Source: OM182 bacterium MED-G24 | GTDB lineage: Bacteria > Pseudomonadota > Gammaproteobacteria > Pseudomonadales > Azotimanducaceae | Assembly (NCBI GenBank): GCA_002457275.1 | Contig: NTKD01000014.1 | Location: 1 to 32,723, forward strand | Reading direction: 5' to 3' | Length of the DNA: 32,723 nucleotides | In this document: positions 9,714 through 18,153 of the stretch, in pieces | Numbering within the stretch: the stretch's first letter is position 1 | How the letters are laid out: each line of letters starts with the position of its first letter | Notes under the pieces: model-generated | The model's input: only the letters and a program-made list of their open reading frames with translations | Told to the model about the DNA's origin: nothing | The model's database searches: none | Made by a program: the position numbers and the translations under genes

Positions 9714-9748
9714 CAGGCACGTTTCATGTTTCGCGCCAGACCGGGGGA

Positions 9749-10424
9749 TCAGTTCCCCTTCAGCCAGCGTTCCTTGAGACCCTCGTCATCCTGTTCGTCG
9801 GCATAGCCCCATGGACTTCCCCAGGCATCAAGACTCGCAACTTTTTTCACTGGCCTCCCAGTGACCGGACCGATTCGGTCACTGGGCCAACCTATCGGCA
9901 GCAGTGCATGCGCGGTCTGGCCTTCGGGAATACCCAGCAGCGGTCCCAACCGATCCATATGGGCGCGATGGAAACCCGTGACCACGCTGCCGAGTCCCAG
10001 GCCCGACAGGAGAGCAGCGCGTTCTGCACGGCGGGGTAGATCGTGCCGCCGGCCTGTTCAGGCCCGCAGATAAAGAGGTGTACGGGCACACTGCCGATGT
10101 TCCTCGCGAGATCGTCAGTAGAACGAACAACCAGCCGCATCTGCTTTGGAAGCTTGTCGATGTTCGCAGGATCCTCCACGTACTGATTGCCGTACTCCTT
10201 CCAGACCTCCCAATATATGTCGCCGATCTGACGACGCTTTTCGACGTCCCGAACCACAAGGAAATGCCAGATCTGCATGTTGCCACCGGCGGGTGCCCGT
10301 GTAGCAGCATCAATCACCGGGTACAGGTCTTCATCTGATACCGGCTCGTCAGTAAAGCGGCGCGGCGCGCGCGTGGAATAGAGCGCTTCAAAAGCCCAAC
10401 GGATTCGGTATCAATGGCTGGCAT
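9749..10424 (-). pseudogene. Decayed nitroreductase-family protein
   Basis: A nitroreductase-like flavoprotein rebuilt from three frames. ATG 10424, with AGAGGA about 10 bases upstream, opens M-P-A-I-D-T-E-S-V. A shift near 10395 gives the family N-terminus A-L-Y-S-T-R-A-P-R-R-F-T-D-E-P-V, then A-A-T-R-A-P-A-G-G-N-M-Q-I-W-H-F, the FMN-binding region. A second shift near 10020 moves from A-V-Q-N-A-L-L into L-S-G-L-G-L-G-S-V-V-T-G-F-H, continuing to L-G-I-P-E-G-Q-T-A-H-A-L-L-P-I-G and the C-terminus at 9749. Family members reduce nitro groups or quinones with NAD(P)H. With two frameshifts this copy is inactive unless the shifts are assembly errors. It converges with the kinase gene, leaving a 35-bp gap. 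Confidence 0.82.
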
Positions 10425-10490
10425 GGACAGTCCTCTCTCATTAGGGAGTCAGCATCATTGGTGAATATATGACACTCATTGCCTGTTTAT

Positions 10491-10528
10491 CCTGGCACCC
10501 GGTCCTGGCACCTGGTCCTGTCCCCAAT
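10491..10528 (+). repeat. REP-like intergenic repeat, copy A, with tandem 13-mer
   Basis: Two adjacent 13-bp words, CCTGGCACCCGGT (10491-10503) and CCTGGCACCTGGT (10504-10516), are followed by CCTGTCCCCAAT. The last 22 bp (10507-10528) match two further intergenic sites at 13781-13802 and 14040-14061, 19 of 22 bases each. All three copies are outside genes and on the same strand. The rest of the 374-bp gap from 10425 to 10798 holds no gene I can support. Confidence 0.5.
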
Positions 10529-10538
10529 TTCCACCGTC

Positions 10539-10550
10539 CCCAACGTTGGG
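10539..10550. promoter_or_regulatory. Perfect 12-bp palindrome CCCAACGTTGGG
   Basis: CCCAACGTTGGG is a perfect palindrome between the decayed nitroreductase and the serine hydrolase, about 250 bp upstream of the latter. It could be a small operator or part of the adjacent repeat. No factor can be assigned. Confidence 0.2.
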
Positions 10551-10798
10551 TGAACACAACACGCCCCACCTTTGAAAGACATTCGCTTGATCCACAAGAA
10601 TTGTTACAGTCGCGGCTCAACCGATTTGGTGACCCGAGCCACGTGAGACTCATGTTTCCCCCGCAGGACGCGACACCATGACGACACAGATCGGCTCCTG
10701 ATTCAGGCCGCGAACCGTGAAACGACGCTCTGGCTGAGAAGAACAACTGGGTGAAGAACAGCTGGCTGAATGAAAACGAACCAATCCAGGAAAAATCG

Positions 10799-11953
10799 AT
10801 GCACAACCCAACAAAACTGCCCTCTGCTGAGCCCGAATCCCTCGGTGTATCAACCGAGGGCCTTGCCGGCATCGACCAACTCATGCAGCAGCATGTAGAC
10901 GCCGGTGATATTCAGGGCGGCGTCACCCTTGTGGCACGTCGCGGCCACGTTGTTCACTTCGCGACCCATGGTGAAATGGATGTTGAAAAAGGTCGTGCGA
11001 TGGAACCCGATGCCATATTCATCATGGCCTCGTCGGCGAAACCCGTTATCGCGACGGGCATGCTCATGCTGGTGGATGAAGGATTGGTCAGCCTGAGTGA
11101 TCCGGTTTCAGAGTACATCCCTGAATTTTCCGACATGCAGGTGGCAGTGCTTGACCAGGACCAAAGCGAAGCAACGACAGACGCGGACGAAAAGCCAGCT
11201 TATAACCTGGAACCGGCGCAGACCCCCCTCACGATTCATCATCTGCTCACGCATACGTCGGGGCTCTGCTTCATGGGTCCGGTTGGCGAAGTATGGACCA
11301 GCGACGAAGATACTCTGACCACGTTTGCCAGCAAAATCGCCGCAGCGCCGCTCAATTTTCAACCCGGCTCCCAGTGGAACTACGGTAATTCCGGCATTCA
11401 CGGTCTGTCGTCTCGTCTGATAGAGGTCATCTCTGGCTCAACATTCGATGACTTCATGCAGGAGCGCCTGTTTGATCCACTGTCCATGAACGATTCCTAC
11501 TTTGACGTTCCGCCAAAAGCACACAGCCAACGTGTGCAGATAAAGGGCTTTGATTTCTCAATGAAGAAAAAGGGTTGGGGGCTCAGCAGCAGCGCGGAAG
11601 ACTTCCTTCATTTCAATCAAATGCTGCTGAATGGTGGTGAACTCTTTGGACAACGAATTCTAGAGCCAGCAACCGTCAAGAAGATGCGCAGCAACCAGGT
11701 CGGTGACCTGTTTATGAAGGCGGGCACCGGAGCGAAATCCCAACATGGGATGGGCTTTGGCTACGCGGTCGCCGTGACGATGGATCCAGTGGCAGCTAGG
11801 AATCACCGTGGCAAAGGCTCCTTTGGATGGGGCGGCGCCGGTGGCACCCAGTCTTGGGCAGACCCGGAACACGAACTCGTTGCCGTGCGCATGATGCAGC
11901 AGGAGAAGGGTGGAGATTTTCAGAAGGCCGTGGCCGACGCGCTGATCAATTAG
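10799..11953 (+). CDS. Beta-lactamase-fold serine hydrolase (class C/esterase type)
   Basis: A 384-aa member of the beta-lactamase/penicillin-binding-protein-like family, whose relatives act as esterases, D-aminopeptidases or carboxypeptidases. The S-x-x-K motif is S78-S-A-K81 within F-I-M-A-S-S-A-K-P-V. The Y-x-N motif is Y195-G-N197 in W-N-Y-G-N-S-G. The third region appears as G-K-G-S-F-G-W-G-G-A-G near residues 340-350. No signal peptide is visible, suggesting a cytoplasmic esterase-type enzyme. ATG 10799 is chosen because AGGAAAA lies at a good distance; a GTG 48 bp upstream would add 16 polar residues without family resemblance. The next gene starts 156 bp downstream on the same strand, and the pair may be functionally linked (acyl/amide hydrolysis). 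Confidence 0.88.
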   Translation: MHNPTKLPSAEPESLGVSTEGLAGIDQLMQQHVDAGDIQGGVTLVARRGHVVHFATHGEMDVEKGRAMEPDAIFIMASSAKPVIATGMLMLVDEGLVSLSDPVSEYIPEFSDMQVAVLDQDQSEATTDADEKPAYNLEPAQTPLTIHHLLTHTSGLCFMGPVGEVWTSDEDTLTTFASKIAAAPLNFQPGSQWNYGNSGIHGLSSRLIEVISGSTFDDFMQERLFDPLSMNDSYFDVPPKAHSQRVQIKGFDFSMKKKGWGLSSSAEDFLHFNQMLLNGGELFGQRILEPATVKKMRSNQVGDLFMKAGTGAKSQHGMGFGYAVAVTMDPVAARNHRGKGSFGWGGAGGTQSWADPEHELVAVRMMQQEKGGDFQKAVADALIN

Positions 11954-12109
11954 ACGTGCTCTGACCCGCGTATTTAGAGCGTCTTACCGTCCTCCAATCC
12001 TACCGGAATCACACTCATGGTCGTGGGCGTCAGGCCACGCGCCAAGAAAAGCCGAGTGGGTTACACTGCATGACTACAAGACGAACAAACCACCTCCCTG
12101 GGGGAAGAC

Positions 12110-13762
12110 ATGCACGACATCGTAATCCGAGACGGCCTGATTGTAGACGGCAGTGGCGCCGAACCCTACGCGGGTGATGTTGCGATTGAGAACGACACCA
12201 TCGTGGCGGTTGGTGATGTTGATGGCAAAGGCAAGGAAGAGATCAATGCGGGCGGTGCTGCCGTCACGCCCGGCTTCATTGACCTGCACACCCACCTAGA
12301 TGCCCAGGTCGGCTGGGATCCGCTGCTGACACCCAGTTCATGTCACGGTGTGTCAACCGTGCTGACCGGGAACTGCGCGGTCACGTTCGCACCCTGCAAA
12401 CCCGCTGATCAGCGATTTCTTGCAGAGATGATGGAGACCGTGGAGGACATCCCTCGCGAGGCAATCCTCGAAGGACTCCCGTGGGACTGGCACAGTTTTG
12501 GCGAATACCTGGATTCTGTTGAGCGCATGAAACCGGCCCTGAATATTGCCGGCCTCGTCGGACATGCAGCGATCCGATACTACGTCATGGGCGATCGCAG
12601 CATGGATGAAAACCCCAATGCCGACGAAATTGCACAGATCGCCGAGATTGCAGGCCAATCCGTGAAGGATGGTGCCGTTGGGTTTTCCACCAACCGACTT
12701 CCCGCCCACCGTGTACCTGATGGCCGTGCGATCCCGGGCACCTTTGCACTGGCAGAGGAGCTTGAGACCGTCGCACGCAGCGTGGCGGCCGAAGGCGGGT
12801 TGATGCAGAACGTTCCGTTCTATCGTCAGGGTGACATCGAAAAGGACCTCCACCTGATTGGACGGCAAGCCAAGGCCGGCAACGGTCGGGTGCTGTTCAG
12901 CGTGGTGGAGTCGGATTCCTTCAAGATGGAGGATCCGCACTACATCATCGATGACTATATCAAAGAGGGTTGCGAGATCTACGGCACAACCGTACCACGA
13001 TGTGGCGGCAATGTGTCCAACATTCAGACCGTCATCCTGTTCCCCGGATGGCAGAAGCTGCGAGCGATCGCACCTGAGAAAAGGCTGGAAGCGATCCGTG
13101 ACGACGCCTTCAGAGCGGAGCTGATAGAAGCAGCGAAGGCGGAACCCACTAGCGAAGGTTTTGCGAAACGTCTGCGCTGGACCGGCGACGGGCAACGGCC
13201 AATCTATACAAAAGGACGGGAAGACAACCTCGCCGCTATGGCGGAGTCGTTGGGAGAACATCCGGCAGAGACCTGGCTACGGCTGATGCTTGAAACCGAC
13301 GGCAAGGCCGTGTTCCACATGCCGTTTTTCAACATGGATTTTGAAGCCCTTGAGCAACTGATGGAGAAAGACTGGGTGGTACCCGGTCTCGGTGATGCTG
13401 GCGCGCATGTTTCGGTGATTATTGATGCCGGCTGGCCGTCCTTTCTGCTTGCCCACTGGGTCCGCGACGAAAGCAAGATGTCACTGGCAACCGCCATCCA
13501 TCGTATGACGGCGCGACCTGCCCAGGTGCTGAGATTGAACGACCGTGGTCTGCTGCAGCCGGGCAAACGTGCAGATATCAACGTCGTCGACGTGGACCGT
13601 GTGGCAGAACACCAGCCCCAGGTTATCCAGGATTTCCCATTGGGCAAGAGTCGGTTGACCCAACCCGCGACGGGCTATATCGCGACGATGGTCAATGGAC
13701 AGGTGATTGTTCGCAATGACGAGCACACGGGTGATCGAGGTGGTCGAGTATTGCGTTCATGA
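12110..13762 (+). CDS. N-acyl-D-amino-acid deacylase-like amidohydrolase, copy 1
   Basis: A 550-aa amidohydrolase-3 family protein related to N-acyl-D-amino-acid deacylases (D-aminoacylases), which remove acyl groups from N-acyl-D-amino acids using zinc. The start, M-H-D-I-V-I-R-D-G-L-I-V-D-G, is typical and has GGGGGAAG just upstream. Metal motif H60-T-H62-L-D64, Cys89 in T-G-N-C (the bridging-Cys position of the family), His152 in V-G-H-A-A-I-R, and late G-D-A-G-A-H are all present, so it looks active. The real substrate could be another cyclic or acylated amide. It is one of three homologues within 11.5 kb (others 14066-15731, decayed, and 21982-23631). It ends 3 bp before a strong hairpin. 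Confidence 0.9.
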   Translation: MHDIVIRDGLIVDGSGAEPYAGDVAIENDTIVAVGDVDGKGKEEINAGGAAVTPGFIDLHTHLDAQVGWDPLLTPSSCHGVSTVLTGNCAVTFAPCKPADQRFLAEMMETVEDIPREAILEGLPWDWHSFGEYLDSVERMKPALNIAGLVGHAAIRYYVMGDRSMDENPNADEIAQIAEIAGQSVKDGAVGFSTNRLPAHRVPDGRAIPGTFALAEELETVARSVAAEGGLMQNVPFYRQGDIEKDLHLIGRQAKAGNGRVLFSVVESDSFKMEDPHYIIDDYIKEGCEIYGTTVPRCGGNVSNIQTVILFPGWQKLRAIAPEKRLEAIRDDAFRAELIEAAKAEPTSEGFAKRLRWTGDGQRPIYTKGREDNLAAMAESLGEHPAETWLRLMLETDGKAVFHMPFFNMDFEALEQLMEKDWVVPGLGDAGAHVSVIIDAGWPSFLLAHWVRDESKMSLATAIHRMTARPAQVLRLNDRGLLQPGKRADINVVDVDRVAEHQPQVIQDFPLGKSRLTQPATGYIATMVNGQVIVRNDEHTGDRGGRVLRS

Positions 13763-13764
13763 CA

Positions 13765-13802
13765 GAACAGGATCAGATCCAGCACCTGATCCTGTTCCCA
13801 AT
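13765..13802 (+). repeat. REP-like repeat copy B forming a perfect 12-bp hairpin
   Basis: GAACAGGATCAG (13765-13776) and CTGATCCTGTTC (13786-13797) are perfect inverted repeats with a 9-nt loop. The right arm lies in the 22-bp word shared with 10507-10528 and 14040-14061. It sits 3 bp after the amidohydrolase stop, so it could act as a transcription-end or mRNA-stabilising hairpin; there is no T-run, so it is not a classical terminator. Confidence 0.55.
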
Positions 13803-13818
13803 ATGCTAGCAAAGCACC

Positions 13819-14010
13819 ATGCATCTGCTTGTTGAACATAAAGTGCATTGCCCCTACTGCGGCGAGCCTATCGAGGTATTGATCGACACGACCATCGAGG
13901 TTCAGGAATACGTTGAAGACTGCCAGGTCTGTTGCAGACCTATCGTGTTTGTTGTCACCACATCTTTCGATGGCGAGATTGACGTCGCAGTGCGCCACGA
14001 AAACGAATAA
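13819..14010 (+). CDS. CPXCG-motif cysteine-rich zinc-ribbon protein
   Basis: A 63-aa protein of the Cys_rich_CPXG family (function unknown, common in Gammaproteobacteria). It has C-P-Y-C-G at residues 11-15 and a second pair C-Q-V-C in D-C-Q-V-C-C-R-P-I at about 35-42, forming a likely zinc ribbon, with an additional Cys next to the second pair. Length is normal and the frame is intact. It lies 56 bp after amidohydrolase 1, with a hairpin repeat between them, and its 3' side carries another copy of that repeat. Confidence 0.88.
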   Translation: MHLLVEHKVHCPYCGEPIEVLIDTTIEVQEYVEDCQVCCRPIVFVVTTSFDGEIDVAVRHENE

Positions 14011-14024
14011 CGACCACCATCAAA

Positions 14025-14061
14025 GGATCGGATCGCACTGGCACCTGATCCTGACCCGAAT
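14025..14061 (+). repeat. REP-like intergenic repeat, copy C
   Basis: GGATC (14025-14029) and GATCC can pair across an imperfect loop, and 14040-14061 matches copy A in 19 of 22 and copy B in 18 of 22 bases. It lies between the CPXCG gene (+) and the end of the decayed amidohydrolase (-), a convergent junction, which is a typical place for REP-like elements. Confidence 0.45.
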
Positions 14062-14065
14062 CAGA

Positions 14066-15731
14066 TTAGCGATTGCCTCGAATCACGCGCCCCGGTGTCG
14101 CGCCGGTGTGCTCACCTTCCTCCTGCATCACCGCACCATTAACCAGGGTAGCAAGATACCCTTCGGATCGCTGGATCAGCCGCGTCTTGCCCAACGGGAA
14201 GTCACGAACTACCTCTGGCTGACAATGAGACACACGATCAAGGTCGAACACGTTGATGTCGGCTTTCTGCCCGACACTGAGTTCACCGCGATCGTTCAGG
14301 TTGATCGCCCGAGCCGCCTTTTTCGTCATCTTGGCGATAGCATCTTCCAACGTTAAGAGCCCTTCTTTCTTGACCCAGTGGTTCAGTGTGAACGTGGCCC
14401 AGTCGGCATCCATGATCATGGACACATGTGCACCCACGTCGCCGATTCCCGGCGCTACCCAATCACGCTGCAGAAGCTTCGCTTTTTCTTCCAGGTTCCG
14501 GTTGGCAAACGACATGTGGAAAAACGTCTTGCCGTCGTTTTCCAGCATGATGCGAAGCCACGATTCCGCCGGGTGCTCACCGGTCTCCTCAAAACGCTTG
14601 TGAAGGGCATCGCCAGGTTCCTAGAGGTAATCCGGCTGTGCACCATTACCCAGCCAGTGCATGTTGCGGGACATACCCAGAGTGCGCTCGTCATCATCTC
14701 GCGCCGCCTGAATCAGTTCCGCACGGAAGGCCTCATCCTGAATGGCTGCCAGGCGCCGCTCCACCTCGATGTCGCGCAGCTTTCGAAACACCGGGAACAT
14801 TATGTCGTTGGCAAGCCCGGACAACGCACCCGCGGCACGCGGGGTGGTATTGCCATAGATGTGCAAGCCTTCCCTGATATGAGCCTCAATGATCTCGTGA
14901 GGATCGTCATAACCCCAGGAGACTGTTTCATTACAGGTGAACAGTATGCGGATGTTCCCAGCACGGGCTTCCGTGGCCAGCAGTTCCAGATCCCGCTTTG
15001 TGGTATCAGCACGTCCGTAGTGCGGCACCGTCTGCATGATGCCGCCGTATTCACCCACCGCGCGGGCAATAGCTTTGAGTTCCTCCGCCTCCGCGAACGT
15101 ACTTGGAATCGGACGGCCATCAGGTACGCGGTGCGCCGGTTGCCGATTGGTGGAAAAGCCAAACGCGCCGTCGCGCACAGATTCACCTGCGACCCACGCA
15201 ATCTCAGCGATTTCCTCGGATGTTGGATTCTCATCGATACTTCTTGCGCCCATGACGTAGTAGCGCACTGCCGCATGACCCACCATACCCATCACGTTGA
15301 AGCCAAGGTCCGACTGGTCAACCACATCGAGATACTCACCGTATGTGTTCCAGTTCCAGGGCAGACCTTCCAGGATAACCTCGCGCGGAATGTCCTCCAC
15401 AGTTTCCATCATTTCAGCCAGGAACTGACGATCCCCTGGCTTGCACGGGGCAAAGGTCACGCCGCAGTTACCCATCAGGGCAGTGGTGATTCCATGCCAC
15501 GAAATGGGCGTCAACATGGGGTCGCAACCGATCTGCGCATCTAGGTGTGTGTGCAGGTCAATGAACCCGGGCGACGATCGCGCCCGTTGCGTCGATCTCT
15601 CGTGCACCAGAATCTTTCACATCGCCAATCGCTGTAATGACATCTCCGTCTACCGAGACGTCACCTGTAAACGATTCACCGCCGCTACCATCAGCGATGG
15701 TGCCACCTCGAATGACGATGTCATGTTTCAT
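14066..15731 (-). pseudogene. Decayed N-acyl-D-amino-acid deacylase-like amidohydrolase, copy 2
   Basis: A paralogue of the amidohydrolases at 12110 and 21982, on the opposite strand to copy 1. It starts at ATG 15731 (M-K-H-D-I-V-I-R-G-G-T-I-A-D-G). A frameshift near 15568 interrupts it just before the metal motif; the next frame reads S-P-G-F-I-D-L-H-T-H-L-D-A-Q. An in-frame TAG at 14621-14623 follows N-G-A-Q-P-D-Y-L, and the same frame then continues E-P-G-D-A-L-H-K-R to the normal end, including I-G-D-V-G-A-H. The body is otherwise well conserved, so the loss looks recent. Repair of two lesions would restore about 555 residues. The metal ligands outside the lesions are retained. Confidence 0.88.
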
Positions 15732-15814
15732 GGTCTTGCTGTCCCGCGTACTGACTTGCGATCAGTCTATCGATTCCATGACACCTACACATTTACACCA
15801 GTTCCAACCTGGGG

Positions 15815-17509
15815 CTACGGAAGTAGTACGCGGATTCGCCTGCTGGCGCGTCGTCCATCATTTTCGGTCATCTCGCCGCTTTCAACGGCGTCACGAATAT
15901 CTTGCAGCAGCTGGCGATAAGCCGACTCAGCCTGCTCGGCTGTCAAGTTTCCGTCGGCTTGTGAGATCCTGATTTCGCGCATTCGTCCGAACATCTCATC
16001 CGCCTTCGCCGAGCAGTTCCCAATCTCGGTCGCTGTCTCCGGGCAGTCCTTGATATTGTTGTGCTCCCCACGCGCACCGGAACGCTCTCCGTGTTCCTGC
16101 TTCACCGAAGCCACAGCCAGACGTACTCTTCGGATCGCCGCCTTAGCCTCTTCGTCAGTCATTTTCCCTTCTGCTTGTGCCGCTCTGATCCGTCGCATGC
16201 GACGCTCTATCCCGCTGCGATCCGACTTGGCTCGTGCGTGATGACCTCCCTTCGACATATCCACACCGGCTGCACGCAGCGCTTCTCTGAACTCCTCATC
16301 GGTCAGGTGACCCTGATGATGTGCCGCTCTGATCTCCCGTATACGTTCGCGTTTCTCTGTGGCCTCAGTCTCGCTCTCAGGTTCTGTAACCTCCTGTTGA
16401 CGTCTAAGAAAAGCCTGGCGACGCTCATCCGCCTGCAGTGGCGTGATGTCACCGGCCAGGACCGCAGCATCAAGTCGCTCCTGCATCGCCTGGTAGTCAC
16501 TCTCGCTGTCTGCACGAAGCAGCCCTAACGGCAGCATCGCGGCAGCAAACACAAAAAGGACGAACCTGGAGGGCCGCGAGGCCGCGTTCGTTGGTATCAG
16601 CATCATGTCTATTCTCCGTTGTAATTGGTGTCCGCCATTGATGGGACTGGCCATCTCTGGCGCCTTGAGGGGTTGGACCAGCAGCCGCACCGTACGAGCT
16701 ATAGTGAGGGCATAGTCTTTTCTTACAGGGTTCAGCATTTCGATGACCATCTGGTCACAGCACATCTCTTCCGCTTGATGCAGCCCTCGGCGAGCGACCC
16801 AGAGCAACGGATGCCAGAAGAACAGGACCATTGCCAGCCACTCGATCCACCGGATGAAATGATCACCCCGCTTCACGTGCGAGAGTTCATGCGCAATGAC
16901 GCAGCGCAGTTGCGCCACGTCAAGACGTTCCGTGAGCGCCAACGGCAGGTAGAGCCGTGGGCGGAACCCCGACCAGATCATAGGACTGACCCTGGCTGTG
17001 GTGACATGGACTGAAGGCACATGCGCCAGAGACAACTCGCTGGCAACTTCACCGGTCAACGAAACCAGCTCCTGTGGCACCTGGGTCTCGCTGGCGTTCA
17101 GCAATCGGTTGAAACGGGCAACCCTGGTGATTGAGTAACACGCAAAAGAAGCAGACAACATAAGCCACAGCACCAACAGGAAAGGCTGCATAGCGATGGC
17201 CCTCTCCTGGATCACGCCACTTGTCATGGTCTCGAGGGTTGACCCTATCGTAACAGTCTCTCCCTCTGTCCTCGTCGGGGACTCCGTCACTGTTACGACG
17301 GGTGTGCTCGCAACGAGGGGCATCGACGACACCGGAATCGTCATCAACGGTGGCGTCAACAACTTGAGCAACACCAGTAGCCAGAGCATATGGGCAAGTT
17401 GTGGGCTTTTGCCATGCCGCTGCACCGCAAACGCAATTACCGCGAGAATGACGGCCAGAACAGCGTTGCTCAGACCGGCTTGCAACAGAAATTCAGGATC
17501 AGGTATCAC
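15815..17509 (-). CDS. BlaR1/MecR1-type M56 membrane metalloprotease with C-terminal repeats
   Basis: A 564-aa M56-family membrane protease; such proteins sense a signal and lead to cleavage or release of a BlaI-type repressor. Hydrophobic segments lie near residues 11-29, 36-58, 108-126, 224-238 and 315-331. The zinc motif H207-E-L-S-H211 follows V-I-A-H, with E-E-M-C-C-D at 247-252 as the third-ligand region. After the last membrane helix, instead of the penicillin-binding sensor domain of BlaR1, it has about five repeats of the type R-x-R-x-I-R-x-A-x-x-x-G-x-[LM]-T-x-E-E-A/F (residues about 344-564), resembling SHOCT-like helical units. GTG 17509 is chosen: AGGAGGGG lies just upstream and the gene overlaps the blaI-like stop by 11 bp, implying translational coupling. 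Confidence 0.85.
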   Translation of the reverse strand: MIPDPEFLLQAGLSNAVLAVILAVIAFAVQRHGKSPQLAHMLWLLVLLKLLTPPLMTIPVSSMPLVASTPVVTVTESPTRTEGETVTIGSTLETMTSGVIQERAIAMQPFLLVLWLMLSASFACYSITRVARFNRLLNASETQVPQELVSLTGEVASELSLAHVPSVHVTTARVSPMIWSGFRPRLYLPLALTERLDVAQLRCVIAHELSHVKRGDHFIRWIEWLAMVLFFWHPLLWVARRGLHQAEEMCCDQMVIEMLNPVRKDYALTIARTVRLLVQPLKAPEMASPINGGHQLQRRIDMMLIPTNAASRPSRFVLFVFAAAMLPLGLLRADSESDYQAMQERLDAAVLAGDITPLQADERRQAFLRRQQEVTEPESETEATEKRERIREIRAAHHQGHLTDEEFREALRAAGVDMSKGGHHARAKSDRSGIERRMRRIRAAQAEGKMTDEEAKAAIRRVRLAVASVKQEHGERSGARGEHNNIKDCPETATEIGNCSAKADEMFGRMREIRISQADGNLTAEQAESAYRQLLQDIRDAVESGEMTENDGRRASRRIRVLLP

Positions 17510-17882
17510 GCAAATTCCCCTCCTGCAGACCATTGATAATATGGTCGATCTCTTCAACGGTGATCTTGTCGTTTTCTATCAGGTGCGTCACCAGGGGCAC
17601 AAACGAACCGCCGGTGAGCCCGTCGGCAAGTGATTCAACCTGCCACCCTGCATATTGTTGACGAGAGACTGCCGCCTCGAAAAAATGAGTACCCGCGCGC
17701 CGGTCCCTGGCCAGCATGTCCTTCTCCTCCAGGCTGGCCAGCAGACGTTGAACCGTTCCATGTTGGGGTCTGTCCGCGTCCGCATAGAGGGTTTCGCGGA
17801 TGGCTTTTGCCGTGATCCGCTCGCTGCTATCCCATAGCAGGTTCATAACAGCAAGTTCGGCGCGGGTGAGGGATTCCTTCAT
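17499..17882 (-). CDS. blaI: BlaI/MecI-family transcriptional repressor
   Basis: A 127-aa winged-helix repressor of the BlaI/MecI (penicillinase repressor) family. The N-terminus, L-T-R-A-E-L-A-V-M-N-L-L-W, and the recognition region, T-V-Q-R-L-L-A-S-L-E-E-K-D, are hallmarks; the C-terminal part (about 75-120) is the dimerisation helices. ATG 17882 is chosen because AAGGAC lies 8-9 bases upstream and the longer frame upstream overlaps the promoter and operators. It is the first gene of a two-gene operon with the M56 protease. Two dyads in its promoter (17929-17966) suggest autorepression. The physiological signal need not be a beta-lactam, because the partner lacks the usual sensor domain. 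Confidence 0.92.
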   Translation of the reverse strand: MKESLTRAELAVMNLLWDSSERITAKAIRETLYADADRPQHGTVQRLLASLEEKDMLARDRRAGTHFFEAAVSRQQYAGWQVESLADGLTGGSFVPLVTHLIENDKITVEEIDHIINGLQEGNLRDT

Positions 17883-17928
17883 CGTGTCCTTGGTGGCTCT
17901 TGCTTGGCGGCTCTGCTTGGCGCGAAAG

Positions 17929-17974
17929 TACGCTAAAACACCGTACAATTACGCCAGAATATCGTACTTGTCAA
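17929..17974 (-). promoter_or_regulatory. blaI promoter with two tandem BlaI-type operators
   Basis: On the minus strand, TTGACA (17974-17969), a 17-bp spacer and TAATTG (17951-17946) form a plausible sigma-70 promoter. Two dyads overlap it: TACGATATTCTGGCGTA (17966-17950) and TACGGTGTTTTAGCGTA (17945-17929), both TACG-N9-CGTA, separated by 4 bp, so their centres are 21 bp (two helical turns) apart. BlaI/MecI proteins bind TACA/TGTA-type dyads, so these are good operator candidates. Repressor bound here would cover the spacer, the -10 and the start site. Confidence 0.65.
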
Positions 17975-18153
17975 TTCAAATGTGGGACCGTCATGAGGGA
18001 CAAGCATGTGCGGCAACACAGACCTCATGGTTTTGGGTGGAAGGTCACTTCATCTTCCGCGGGGTCTGCAGAGGAATCTGCGAACTTCCTGCGTGGTTCA
18101 AGAGCCACTAAGCTAGGTGCCGTAAATGCGGGTGGAAGCGCAGGAGTAAACAG

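Noticed and set aside
12353-13261. Minus-strand open frame of 302 codons
   Set aside because: It is the antisense shadow of amidohydrolase copy 1.
14378-15544. Long plus-strand open frame (388 codons)
   Set aside because: It is antisense to the conserved amidohydrolase copy 2 and shows no family motif; long antisense frames arise in GC-rich codon patterns.
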